DNA of 6,292 nt. Source: Pseudomonadota bacterium. GTDB lineage: Bacteria > Myxococcota > Myxococcia > Myxococcales > Myxococcaceae. Position 1 is the first letter of the stretch, and the number at the start of each line of letters is the position of its first letter. The notes under the pieces were generated by a model. The model had not been told where the DNA came from and did no database searches. It was given only the letters and a program-made list of their open reading frames with translations. Location of the stretch: assembly GCA_023423535.1 (NCBI GenBank), contig JAFAFL010000092.1, positions 1-6,292 of the forward strand. Reading direction: 5' to 3'. A program made the position numbers and the translations under genes. This document shows, piece by piece, positions 1-5,978 of the stretch.

Positions 1-138
1 CCACAGGCCACACAACAGGCACAGGCCACAGAACAGCCTGAGCCTACAGAGCAGGCGCATGCCACAGAGCAGGCGCAGGCCACAGAGCAGGCTCAGGCCA
101 CAGAGCAGGCACAGGCCACAGAGCAGGCACAGGCCACA
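1..138 (+). repeat. In-frame 18-bp tandem repeat encoding ATEQAQ hexapeptides
   Basis: Seven complete 18-bp units run from 7 to 132, with partial units at both ends; the array continues off the left edge. Units read ATQQAQ, ATEQPE, PTEQAH and then ATEQAQ four times. The four units at 61-132 differ only in the third base of one Ala codon (GCG, GCT, GCA, GCA), and the last two (97-114 and 115-132) are identical, which points to recent duplication by slippage. The left-hand units have diverged more. The unit length is a multiple of three, so copy-number change would alter protein length without breaking the frame. The peptide is probably an extended or helical Gln-rich linker between an unseen N-terminal domain and the acidic C-terminal region. 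Confidence 0.95.
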
Positions 139-1785
139 TCTTCATATGATCCTGGTGTTATTACCAGGGCAAATACCCTGGATTCACAGATGCTTAGTAA
201 AGGCACAAATGGTGAATTTGGCTATTTGAAATCTCTGGATAGCGATGAAAATGAGATTTGGGAAGTGCTGGGGCATGTACCTGGAGACAGCGATGATATC
301 TTTAGTGTTGCCAGTTTTGATAATGAAAACGATGCAAAAGAATTTTGCAATATTGTTAATGAATTAGGAATTGACAGAACACAGGCTTTGATTCAGGAGC
401 AGCTTACTTCTCAACACGATCAGGCTACCGCGCAGGAGCATAATAAACAGGAAATTTACTGTGTAAACTTTAGTCACCTCCATGATGAGAATGAGGGTGT
501 TGTATTTCATTCTAAAGATGCTGCCATTGACTTTTATGAGGGAAACAAATCTTCTGCAATAGAAAAATATGAAAGCAATTATTTAAATGGTGATGGTTTT
601 GAAACTATTGTGCTTATGTCTAAAACTGTCTCAACCGATGAATTATCCTCTTATCCAGAGGGGGGGATAGTAACGCTTGATAAGCCATTTGAAGTAATTG
701 CCAATTCATATGAAGAATACCGTACTCCAGTGTATGCGGTTTCTTTCTCGAAGGATGAGTTTAGTGAAGATATTAAGACTTTTGATTCATTGCACGACGC
801 ATCTGAATATAAAAATAATATGCTTCAGGAGCACGGACTTAACCAGGATGATATCTTAATCACACCTGTAACAAGAGAAGAAATCGCCTTTAAAGGAATT
901 AAGGACGCTGTTAATGACGCTAATATGGCAGTGATGGAACAGGAGGGGGATTCGTCCAGAGAATCACCAGAAGAGATACTCGCCAGTATTTCAGCTAACG
1001 AGCATATGATCTCCGGGCTTGAAAACTTCCTGGTTAAAGACCGTTCTCAGTTCAGTTCCTGCAATGGGGATATCGTTGTGGAGGCGGAAATTACCAGGGG
1101 GGAAGGTGGTCTTTATCACCTTGCGGTCGCTGGTAAGCATGGCTTAGAGCGTGGTGATGCAGTTGCCAGAGTGGATGTTACGGAGCAGCAATTTGCCGCG
1201 ATCACTGGAAAAACACCTTCTGAAGTTTTAACGGGGGACCAAACATCGGCTCGTGTTCCGGTAATTACAGGTATCCATTTCAGTACAAGGGCTATTGAAA
1301 ATGTGAATAAACTGGAACAACAGAAGGATTATGTCTATTTCTCAACACATGAAGGCCTGAATGCTGAAATAAAAGATTTCAGCTCTCTCAAGGATGCTAT
1401 TGAGTGGGGCCGGGTTGAATGCGAGCTACATGATCTCAATAAGCGCGATACTGTCATTTATCGCGTCGAGTCTGAACATATTTCTCAGGGGATTGACGCT
1501 GTAATGAAAAATGCTGAACGCGTGGAGCGTCATGAAATTGAGAAAGCACAGGGACGGGATTGCACGCCGGAAGACGGCAAGATTCTTGAGGCAATTGATC
1601 GCTTTGAGGACAAGTTCAGAGGGGAAGGACTGAAGTTCGAAAGGGAGAAGGCCGAATCCGATTTGCTTAATCACGGATTCACTCGTGAAATGGCAGAAGA
1701 TGCTCTTGGAAAACAATTTGTCCAGGCCAGAGAAGAGCATCAGGAATCGCAGCAGCAGCGTGACGATTCACAGGACATGCACTAA
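1..1785 (+). CDS. C-terminal part of a large repeat-containing protein of unknown function (5' end outside window)
   Basis: The frame is open from base 1 to the TAA at 1783-1785, giving 594 codons with the start off the left edge. The first ATG (190) has no convincing ribosome binding site, and the 63 codons before it are clearly coding repeat, so it is not the true start. From the left: ATEQAQ-type hexapeptide repeats (1-138), probably a flexible linker; then an acidic region with four related modules sharing a pattern like F-D-S-x-x-D-A-x-E-[FY], at about 253-393, 451-618, 724-867 and 1327-1470. A likely beta-rich segment lies at about 1050-1270, and a charged, probably helical tail at about 1480-1780. 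There is no signal peptide or membrane segment in the visible part, so it is probably cytoplasmic. The architecture recalls the multidomain 'polyvalent' or extended transfer proteins of conjugative elements, but I recognise no catalytic motif. It could be the tail of a relaxase or of a protein delivered with DNA; that is inference only. Confidence 0.88.
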   Translation, partial: PQATQQAQATEQPEPTEQAHATEQAQATEQAQATEQAQATEQAQATSSYDPGVITRANTLDSQMLSKGTNGEFGYLKSLDSDENEIWEVLGHVPGDSDDIFSVASFDNENDAKEFCNIVNELGIDRTQALIQEQLTSQHDQATAQEHNKQEIYCVNFSHLHDENEGVVFHSKDAAIDFYEGNKSSAIEKYESNYLNGDGFETIVLMSKTVSTDELSSYPEGGIVTLDKPFEVIANSYEEYRTPVYAVSFSKDEFSEDIKTFDSLHDASEYKNNMLQEHGLNQDDILITPVTREEIAFKGIKDAVNDANMAVMEQEGDSSRESPEEILASISANEHMISGLENFLVKDRSQFSSCNGDIVVEAEITRGEGGLYHLAVAGKHGLERGDAVARVDVTEQQFAAITGKTPSEVLTGDQTSARVPVITGIHFSTRAIENVNKLEQQKDYVYFSTHEGLNAEIKDFSSLKDAIEWGRVECELHDLNKRDTVIYRVESEHISQGIDAVMKNAERVERHEIEKAQGRDCTPEDGKILEAIDRFEDKFRGEGLKFEREKAESDLLNHGFTREMAEDALGKQFVQAREEHQESQQQRDDSQDMH

Positions 1786-1790
1786 TTAAG

Positions 1791-1817
1791 AAAAAAGCCC
1801 GGTTTTCGGGCTTTTTA
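1791..1817. terminator. Bidirectional rho-independent terminator between convergent genes
   Basis: A 10-bp perfect stem, AAAAAGCCCG (1792-1801) with CGGGCTTTTT (1807-1816), encloses a 5-base loop. The GC core carries a T-run on its 3' side on both strands, so it should stop transcription from the left (gene ending at 1785) and from the right (gene ending at 1828). It lies 5 bases after the + strand stop codon and about 11 bases beyond the - strand stop codon. Confidence 0.92.
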
Positions 1818-1827
1818 AGAAAAAAAG

Positions 1828-2268
1828 TCAACCCCAAACAGAAATAATAGCTACAAAAATGGACAGTAATAATGCAATAAAAGTAATGTTGAGCCATATG
1901 TTGGACGAGTCTTTTAAGACTAATATGGCTGTTAATGCCATTGTAATGAAACTAATGGTAATAATGGCTGCAAATAAATATTGTACAATGTTTTTTATTG
2001 TACCTGGTTGATCCCCAATTCTTTCTCTGTAATTTGCATCAACATTAGATATCCATTGAAGTAATAGAGCAATAAAACAGCCTACTCCGCAAAAGGTGAA
2101 TTGCACAGACGTCGGGTTTGAATCAAACAACGAGATCGCTAAGTTATATAAGTATATCGCGCATGAAATCACCCCGACAACTAAAATAGAGATTAGTATA
2201 ATCCGAAGAACTAATGTATTGCTTTCCTTTAAGGAATATATTAAAGCCGCTTTTTCGTATTCTTTCAT
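1828..2268 (-). CDS. 146-aa predicted four-helix inner-membrane protein, unknown function
   Basis: ATG at 2268, TGA at 1828. Upstream of the ATG is only a weak ribosome site (GGA about 7 bases away). Four hydrophobic stretches are visible, at residues about 21-45, 55-73, 94-117 and 124-145, with a short charged N-terminus (MKEYEK) and a polar loop between helices 2 and 3 (about residues 74-92, containing D-A-N-Y-R-E-R). The even helix count puts both ends on the same side, probably the cytoplasm. It is the last gene of the leftward series and ends at the shared terminator; 51 bases separate it from the 124-aa membrane gene, so the two may be co-transcribed. I do not recognise the family. Small plasmid membrane proteins include entry-exclusion and immunity proteins, but no motif here supports either role. 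Confidence 0.72.
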   Translation of the reverse strand: MKEYEKAALIYSLKESNTLVLRIILISILVVGVISCAIYLYNLAISLFDSNPTSVQFTFCGVGCFIALLLQWISNVDANYRERIGDQPGTIKNIVQYLFAAIITISFITMALTAILVLKDSSNIWLNITFIALLLSIFVAIISVWG

Positions 2269-2319
2269 AATTTAATCCAGTCTATAAGTATAAGAACCAA
2301 CAAAACTGTCAAGGGAAGT

Positions 2320-2694
2320 TCAAACCCATTGGTGTTCCAGCATCCACGTACTGAAAATTGCCAGGCCACTTGCAAAAAGAAACATGACTGTATCATGACG
2401 TGACCAGCGTTTTTTATTTTTACGGAGGAAATATACGCCAGCACATGCGGTTAATATTGATTCCGCAATCAAAAACCATCCTATAAGGGTACTGAACTGA
2501 CCAAATGGGGGAGCAACACAGGCGATGTTATCCAGACAGGATTCATTTTGTGTGAGCATATGAAATCCCATCCAGAGTGATGATACTGGCAGAAACACGC
2601 CCACAGCCGGAATTATTAGTCTGGCGGAGAATATCCTTATCAGGAGTATCAATAGTGATAAGAACAGAAAAAGAGTGATCATGTGGAAAAACAT
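2320..2694 (-). CDS. 124-aa predicted membrane protein with a cysteine-containing loop, unknown function
   Basis: ATG at 2694, TGA at 2320. The start is supported by AGGTG (2701-2705) six bases upstream; a second in-frame Met at residue 5 has no better site. Hydrophobic segments lie at about residues 4-21, 26-47, 68-90 and 102-118. The loop between the second and third contains two cysteines (C53 and C59); if that loop faces the periplasm they could form a disulphide. A basic stretch R-K-N-K-K-R follows helix 3, consistent by the positive-inside rule with a cytoplasmic loop, which would put the C53/C59 loop outside. It sits between hha and the 146-aa membrane gene. I recognise no family. Entry exclusion or surface modulation is possible for a plasmid gene of this kind, but this is speculation. 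Confidence 0.75.
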   Translation of the reverse strand: MFFHMITLFLFLSLLILLIRIFSARLIIPAVGVFLPVSSLWMGFHMLTQNESCLDNIACVAPPFGQFSTLIGWFLIAESILTACAGVYFLRKNKKRWSRHDTVMFLFASGLAIFSTWMLEHQWV

Positions 2695-2719
2695 TCACAT
2701 CACCTATAACACTATTAAG

Positions 2720-2753
2720 ATAGCCTGCCAGATATCCATTTCAGACAGGCTAT
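2720..2753. repeat. Inverted repeat between hha and the membrane genes (operator or weak terminator)
   Basis: ATAGCCTG (2720-2727) is the exact reverse complement of CAGGCTAT (2746-2753), separated by 18 bases containing GATATC. There is no T-run on either side, so it is a poor intrinsic terminator for hha. It overlaps a weak candidate promoter for the downstream gene, so an operator or a transcript stem-loop in the 5' leader is an alternative. The arms are perfect, but the function is unproven. Confidence 0.5.
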
Positions 2754-2766
2754 ATACAGGGTTCAA
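2738..2766 (-). promoter_or_regulatory. Weak candidate sigma-70 promoter for the two membrane genes
   Basis: Reading leftward, TTGAAC (2761-2766) and TGAAAT (2738-2743) are 17 bases apart, each matching 4 of 6 consensus bases. They lie about 45-70 bases upstream of the 124-aa gene start, in the longest intergenic gap of the window (145 bases). The -10-like box falls inside the loop of the inverted repeat at 2720-2753. In AT-rich DNA such matches arise by chance, so this is tentative. Confidence 0.25.
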
Positions 2767-2839
2767 TTCATTCTATGAAAGGTGTATAGGGATTGCTGAT
2801 GTTTGTGTCGATCAAAAATCTAATATTAATAGATGAGAA

Positions 2840-3046
2840 CTAATATACATATTTCCAGACGGATGGGGGGATTTTATCGTAGAGTTTATTCATTGTGAGT
2901 TCGGCAAGCCTGTGATCGGCGGCGGCATTAAACGACTCAAGCTCAGAAGGAGGGAGGCTGTTTTGGTTTTTTTCAATAATCTTTTCAAGTGTGTCGAGTG
3001 TTGAGCAACGTCTTAACTGAAAGAGCCAGTCTTGTTTTGTTTTCAT
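2840..3046 (-). CDS. hha: Hha/YmoA-family nucleoid-associated modulator
   Basis: A 68-residue protein close to Hha and YmoA along its full length. It has the family core A-A-D-H-R-L-A-E-L-T-M-N-K-L-Y-D-K-I-P, then S-V-W-K near the C-terminus, and an N-terminal L-R-R-C-S-T-L-D-T-L-E. The conserved Cys (C14) and the Asp of the ADHR motif (D44) are present. Hha proteins do not bind DNA strongly alone; they bind the N-terminal oligomerisation region of H-NS or StpA and strengthen silencing of AT-rich, horizontally acquired genes. Plasmid copies typically damp the fitness cost of the plasmid and control transfer genes. I chose the ATG at 3046 because AGGA (3055-3058) sits 8 bases upstream and the length matches the family. 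An in-frame ATG at 3067, also with a purine-rich site, would add seven residues absent from Hha. The gene lies 68 bases after topB in the same direction. Confidence 0.95.
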   Translation of the reverse strand: MKTKQDWLFQLRRCSTLDTLEKIIEKNQNSLPPSELESFNAAADHRLAELTMNKLYDKIPPSVWKYVY

Positions 3047-3054
3047 TGTACAAT

Positions 3055-3058
3055 TCCT
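3055..3058 (-). promoter_or_regulatory. Ribosome binding site selecting the hha start
   Basis: AGGA on the - strand, 8 bases before the ATG at 3046. It supports the 68-residue form that matches Hha/YmoA. The alternative ATG at 3067 also has AGGA close by (5-base spacing), so a minor longer product cannot be excluded. Confidence 0.6.
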
Positions 3059-3114
3059 GAAGAACATCCTTGTCCTATAGTAGCTACAACGATGTTTGAT
3101 TTCTACTGCTGGAT

Positions 3115-5280
3115 TTATTTCTTACTTTTTTGTGTAAACTCAAATCCCAGTTTCCCGGTTGCTTTGTCAACCAGTTTTACTTTTGCTGAAAATTCTTTGT
3201 TTGTTTTTTGACTAATGAAACCTTTCAATTCACTTGTAACTCCTTTTGTTATTAACGTTTCAATTTGTTTATCGGTTAATGATTTGCCGCAGAAATCTTT
3301 CCATATCTTAAATTCACATCCTGTACAGAAATAACCTTTTGATCTGATTACAATCTGTTTACCACAGGAAGGACAAGGAGAGGACAGGCGTTGTGACTGA
3401 CCAGACGGCGCGCTGGGGGAAACTTTTATTTCAGCACTGTTCGCATTACTGATCATCGGTATCAGATCATTGTACAGTTCGTCAACGAACTGTTCGATGG
3501 TCATTTCTCCGTTTTCAATGAGTGTCTGTTTTTCCGCCCATAATGCCGTCATATCTGGATTAACAGCTATATCCGGCAGAGCATCAATAAGCGCATACCC
3601 GGTATCTGTCGGAATAAGTTTTCCTTTTTCCAGGGTGATATAGTTCCGTTTTTTCAGTGTTTCCAATATGGAAGCTCGCGTAGCTGGCGTACCAATACCG
3701 CCATGTTCGTCTTTTTTATCCCGATCTTTATCCTTCAGTAACTTTTTAATCACTGGATCAGTGACAAAATCTGCGACACGAACAAGCGCGGCAAGTAAAG
3801 TGGCTTCGGTGAATAATGGCGGTGGCGTTGTTTTCTTCTCATTCACAACCACTTCTTTTGTCGTCACTGTTTCTCCTGTGCGAATTTTACAGAGAAGATC
3901 AAAAGCGGAATCATCATTTTCGACTTCTGCTTCATCGTCCCCGGCATTTTCCACACCAAGAAACGCTTCAAATCCGCTGTCTGTAGTTTTCCTGGCACGG
4001 GCATAAAACGACTCATCACCACACTGAATGGCGACGGATACTTCCTGATATGCCTTCTCAGGCATGAACTGGACAAGATAGTGTTGTGCAATTGCCAGGT
4101 AAACGTTGCGTTCGTCGGTGCTCAGTGCGTTTACGTCCGGTACGCTAACGGTTGGGATGATGGCTGTATGCGCTGTTACTTTTGCGCTGTTAAATGCCTT
4201 GCTTTTACGTGTCGTATCAATATCCATTGGCTGATCAAACACCGACTTCAGGGCATCGATTATTTGTGGTGCTTCGCTGAATTGTTCGTCTGAAAGATAT
4301 GAACAATCTGAACGGTTGTAAGTAATTGCTTTGTATTTTTCGCGTAGCTGCTGTGTGATATCCAGCGTTTTTTGAGCAGTCATTTTGAATTTTTTGTTCA
4401 TGTACTGCTGAAGTCGTACCAGGTTAAAGGGCAACGGTGCAGCCGTTTTTTTATCATCTGTTGCTGCCGCTTCAACTGTGGCTGGTTTTCCTGCAAGTGA
4501 TGTTGCTGTTCCATTCGCCCAGGTTTTATCAAGCAATTTGCGGTCTGTCAGCGGTGCGAACTCACCAGGTTTCCAGTTCGCCCTGATAACATCAGCGCCG
4601 CGTTGAAAATGTCCGGTCATGGTGTAGTAGAAGCTGGATTTATGATTTTTATTGGCACGGGTGCGATTTACAATCAGGCCAAGCACGGGTGTCTGGACCC
4701 GTCCGACAGACAAAACACCTTTATAGCCTTTAGTTTTTGCCGGGATTGTGTAAGCACGCGTCATGGATAAACCGTATATCGCGTCGGCTACAGAACGCGC
4801 CAGAGCCTTGAGATAGAGTCCTCTGAAGTCACGGTTATTTTTGGGATTTGCCAGTGCCTTTTTCACTGCCGGAAGGGTGTTGTCGTTGATCAGAACGCGC
4901 TTAACGGGTTTTGTGTTGCCTGCATATTCCAGGACCTCATCGACAAGTAGCTGTCCTTCGTCATCTGGATCGCCAGCATGAATAATTTCGGTCACATCAG
5001 CACGCCTGATAAGCTCAATAATCGTTTTAACCTGTTTTTCGGCGCTTTCTACAGGCTGGTATTTTACGGGATAAAGACGCAAAGGGAGTGTTTCAATCTT
5101 CCACTCTTTGTATTCAGGATTATAGTTTTCGGGGGGCTGTGATTCGATAATATGACCAAAACAGTTAGTCACAATAGTATTATCACTTTCAAACCAGCCA
5201 TCATGACGGGTAAAATTGCCACCAAGCGCCTTAACAATATCATTCGCTACTGCGGGTTTTTCTGCGATAAAAAGTCTCAT
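3115..5280 (-). CDS. topB: DNA topoisomerase III (type IA), plasmid TopB/TraE type
   Basis: A 721-residue type IA topoisomerase that cuts one DNA strand through a 5'-phosphotyrosine link, and in this subfamily mainly decatenates DNA. The TOPRIM domain covers about residues 1-150, starting MRLFIAEKP (E7), with the metal-binding D-P-D-D-E at 104-108. The shared stretch G-V-L-S-V-G-R-V-Q-T-P-V-L-G-L is at 188-202. The active site is T-Y-N-R-S-D with catalytic Y321 and R323. H-T-A-I-I-P-T at 371-377 matches the conserved His motif, and G-I-G-T-P-A-T-R at 528-535 the domain I/IV motif. The C-terminus (about 636-716) has C636, C639, C652 and C655 and resembles the topoisomerase C-terminal zinc repeat, which the chromosomal E. 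coli enzyme lacks. The start has AAGGA 7 bases upstream, touching the stop codon of the 195-aa gene. Likely roles are resolving plasmid replication or transfer intermediates; RP4 TraE is a comparable plasmid enzyme. Confidence 0.97.
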   Translation of the reverse strand: MRLFIAEKPAVANDIVKALGGNFTRHDGWFESDNTIVTNCFGHIIESQPPENYNPEYKEWKIETLPLRLYPVKYQPVESAEKQVKTIIELIRRADVTEIIHAGDPDDEGQLLVDEVLEYAGNTKPVKRVLINDNTLPAVKKALANPKNNRDFRGLYLKALARSVADAIYGLSMTRAYTIPAKTKGYKGVLSVGRVQTPVLGLIVNRTRANKNHKSSFYYTMTGHFQRGADVIRANWKPGEFAPLTDRKLLDKTWANGTATSLAGKPATVEAAATDDKKTAAPLPFNLVRLQQYMNKKFKMTAQKTLDITQQLREKYKAITYNRSDCSYLSDEQFSEAPQIIDALKSVFDQPMDIDTTRKSKAFNSAKVTAHTAIIPTVSVPDVNALSTDERNVYLAIAQHYLVQFMPEKAYQEVSVAIQCGDESFYARARKTTDSGFEAFLGVENAGDDEAEVENDDSAFDLLCKIRTGETVTTKEVVVNEKKTTPPPLFTEATLLAALVRVADFVTDPVIKKLLKDKDRDKKDEHGGIGTPATRASILETLKKRNYITLEKGKLIPTDTGYALIDALPDIAVNPDMTALWAEKQTLIENGEMTIEQFVDELYNDLIPMISNANSAEIKVSPSAPSGQSQRLSSPCPSCGKQIVIRSKGYFCTGCEFKIWKDFCGKSLTDKQIETLITKGVTSELKGFISQKTNKEFSAKVKLVDKATGKLGFEFTQKSKK

Positions 5281-5287
5281 CTTATTA

Positions 5288-5292
5288 TCCTT
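5288..5292 (-). promoter_or_regulatory. topB ribosome binding site abutting the upstream stop codon
   Basis: AAGGA on the - strand, 7 bases before the topB ATG. Its first A is the last base of the TAA that ends the 195-aa gene (5292-5294). This arrangement suggests that translation of topB is coupled to that of the preceding gene. Confidence 0.75.
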
Positions 5293-5879
5293 TAAATAAC
5301 TAATGCACTTTCAATAGAAGGTTGTCTTTTGAATAAAGAGCAATCTGTACTCAATCGTTCAGACTGAATAGTGTGAAGTAAAAGGCTTTCTTCTCTGGAC
5401 AGAAGGAAGTCACCCCATTCGAACTCTTCCCACACATCATGACTGTTTTCACCAGGTTTATTTAATAAGGACTCCATTTTGGGCTGGATTCTGGCTGGAG
5501 GCTTATTTTCATAAGCTGAATGAACCCTGTAACTCCACTTATCAAAAGAACCATTTAAAAGAATTTCCTGTGAAACCATATCAAAATCATCATCTTCTAT
5601 ATAGGTATTGACTTGATGGTAAATTAACCCCATATCTTCAATATCCCAGGTGTATATAGTAGTAAACCATCTTAATTTTTTATCTGTTTGCAAAACGAGG
5701 CCATTAACTGACTTCCTTCCTTTTCGCATTCCAACCCATAAACATTTATTAGGCCACGGTCTGCCTACAGACAATGATTCACTATCAATTATAAAATCAA
5801 GCTCAGGTATGGAGATGGATTTAAGAGTGCATTTATTCGCCATGCGATGAAAAAGTTTAGGGACAATATGTAGGTACAT
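5292..5879 (-). CDS. 195-aa soluble protein of unknown function, coupled to topB
   Basis: ATG at 5879 with AGGA (5887-5890) 7 bases upstream; TAA at 5292-5294. A longer frame exists only from a TTG at 5909 with no good site, so I prefer the ATG. The product has no signal peptide or membrane segment and is probably cytoplasmic. It is rich in Trp for its size (W42, W48, W71, W78, W115, W150, W155). It has a basic patch at about 52-56 (R-K-G-R-K), an acidic patch at 95-100 (E-D-D-D-F-D) and an acidic-aromatic stretch V-W-E-E-F-E-W-G-D-F at 149-158. Only 11 bases separate it from topB, so the two are very likely one transcriptional unit and may act together. I do not recognise the family. A topoisomerase partner, a regulator or an unrelated plasmid backbone protein are all possible. 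Confidence 0.82.
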   Translation of the reverse strand: MYLHIVPKLFHRMANKCTLKSISIPELDFIIDSESLSVGRPWPNKCLWVGMRKGRKSVNGLVLQTDKKLRWFTTIYTWDIEDMGLIYHQVNTYIEDDDFDMVSQEILLNGSFDKWSYRVHSAYENKPPARIQPKMESLLNKPGENSHDVWEEFEWGDFLLSREESLLLHTIQSERLSTDCSLFKRQPSIESALVI

Positions 5880-5886
5880 ATCTATT

Positions 5887-5890
5887 TCCT
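5887..5890 (-). promoter_or_regulatory. Ribosome binding site fixing the start of the 195-aa gene
   Basis: AGGA on the - strand, 7 bases before the ATG at 5879. It favours this start over the upstream TTG at 5909, which would add ten residues and place this site inside the coding region. Confidence 0.7.
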
Positions 5891-5956
5891 TTATCTTTAT
5901 CGTAGTCAAAGAAGTTCTGATTTGTTGACCTCATGGTAAACAAGTTCACCATTGCG

Positions 5957-5978
5957 TATTAAAGATAAGTCTTTAATA
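5957..5978. repeat. AT-rich inverted repeat at the junction of the 82-aa and 195-aa genes
   Basis: TATTAAAGA (5957-5965) and TCTTTAATA (5970-5978) are exact reverse complements around a 4-base loop (TAAG). The repeat covers the last codons and the stop codon of the 82-aa gene and lies about 80 bases upstream of the 195-aa start. No T-run follows on the - strand, so it is not a standard terminator. It may be an operator, an mRNA processing or stability hairpin, or chance in AT-rich DNA. Confidence 0.5.

Noticed and set aside
1..138. CRISPR array or replication iterons
   Set aside because: The 18-bp units are directly adjacent without unique spacers, are in frame, and vary mainly at codon third positions, which fits a coding repeat.
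1426..1740. 104-codon - strand frame antisense to the left-hand gene
   Set aside because: It is fully contained in the coding region of the + strand gene and shows no family resemblance or ribosome site of note.
190..1785. Starting the left-hand gene at the ATG at 190
   Set aside because: The frame is open back to base 1 and the upstream codons form an obvious coding repeat; no ribosome site precedes this ATG.
1679..1897. 72-codon - strand frame spanning the terminator
   Set aside because: It overlaps the ends of two better-supported genes and crosses the terminator hairpin; its lysine/phenylalanine runs come from the A/T tracts.
3080..3087. GTAGCTAC palindrome upstream of hha as an operator
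   Set aside because: An 8-bp self-complementary site is easily found by chance and no convincing promoter boxes accompany it.
3047..3114. A terminator between topB and hha
   Set aside because: No stable GC-rich stem followed by a T-run is visible on the - strand in this gap; only a 5-bp imperfect pairing.
3668..4006. 112-codon + strand frame inside topB
   Set aside because: It lies wholly within the well-supported topB gene, is rich in Ser/Phe/Val from antisense reading, and has no recognisable features.
5650..5850. 66-codon + strand frame within the 195-aa gene
   Set aside because: It is antisense to a gene with a good ribosome site and tight spacing to topB; no independent support.
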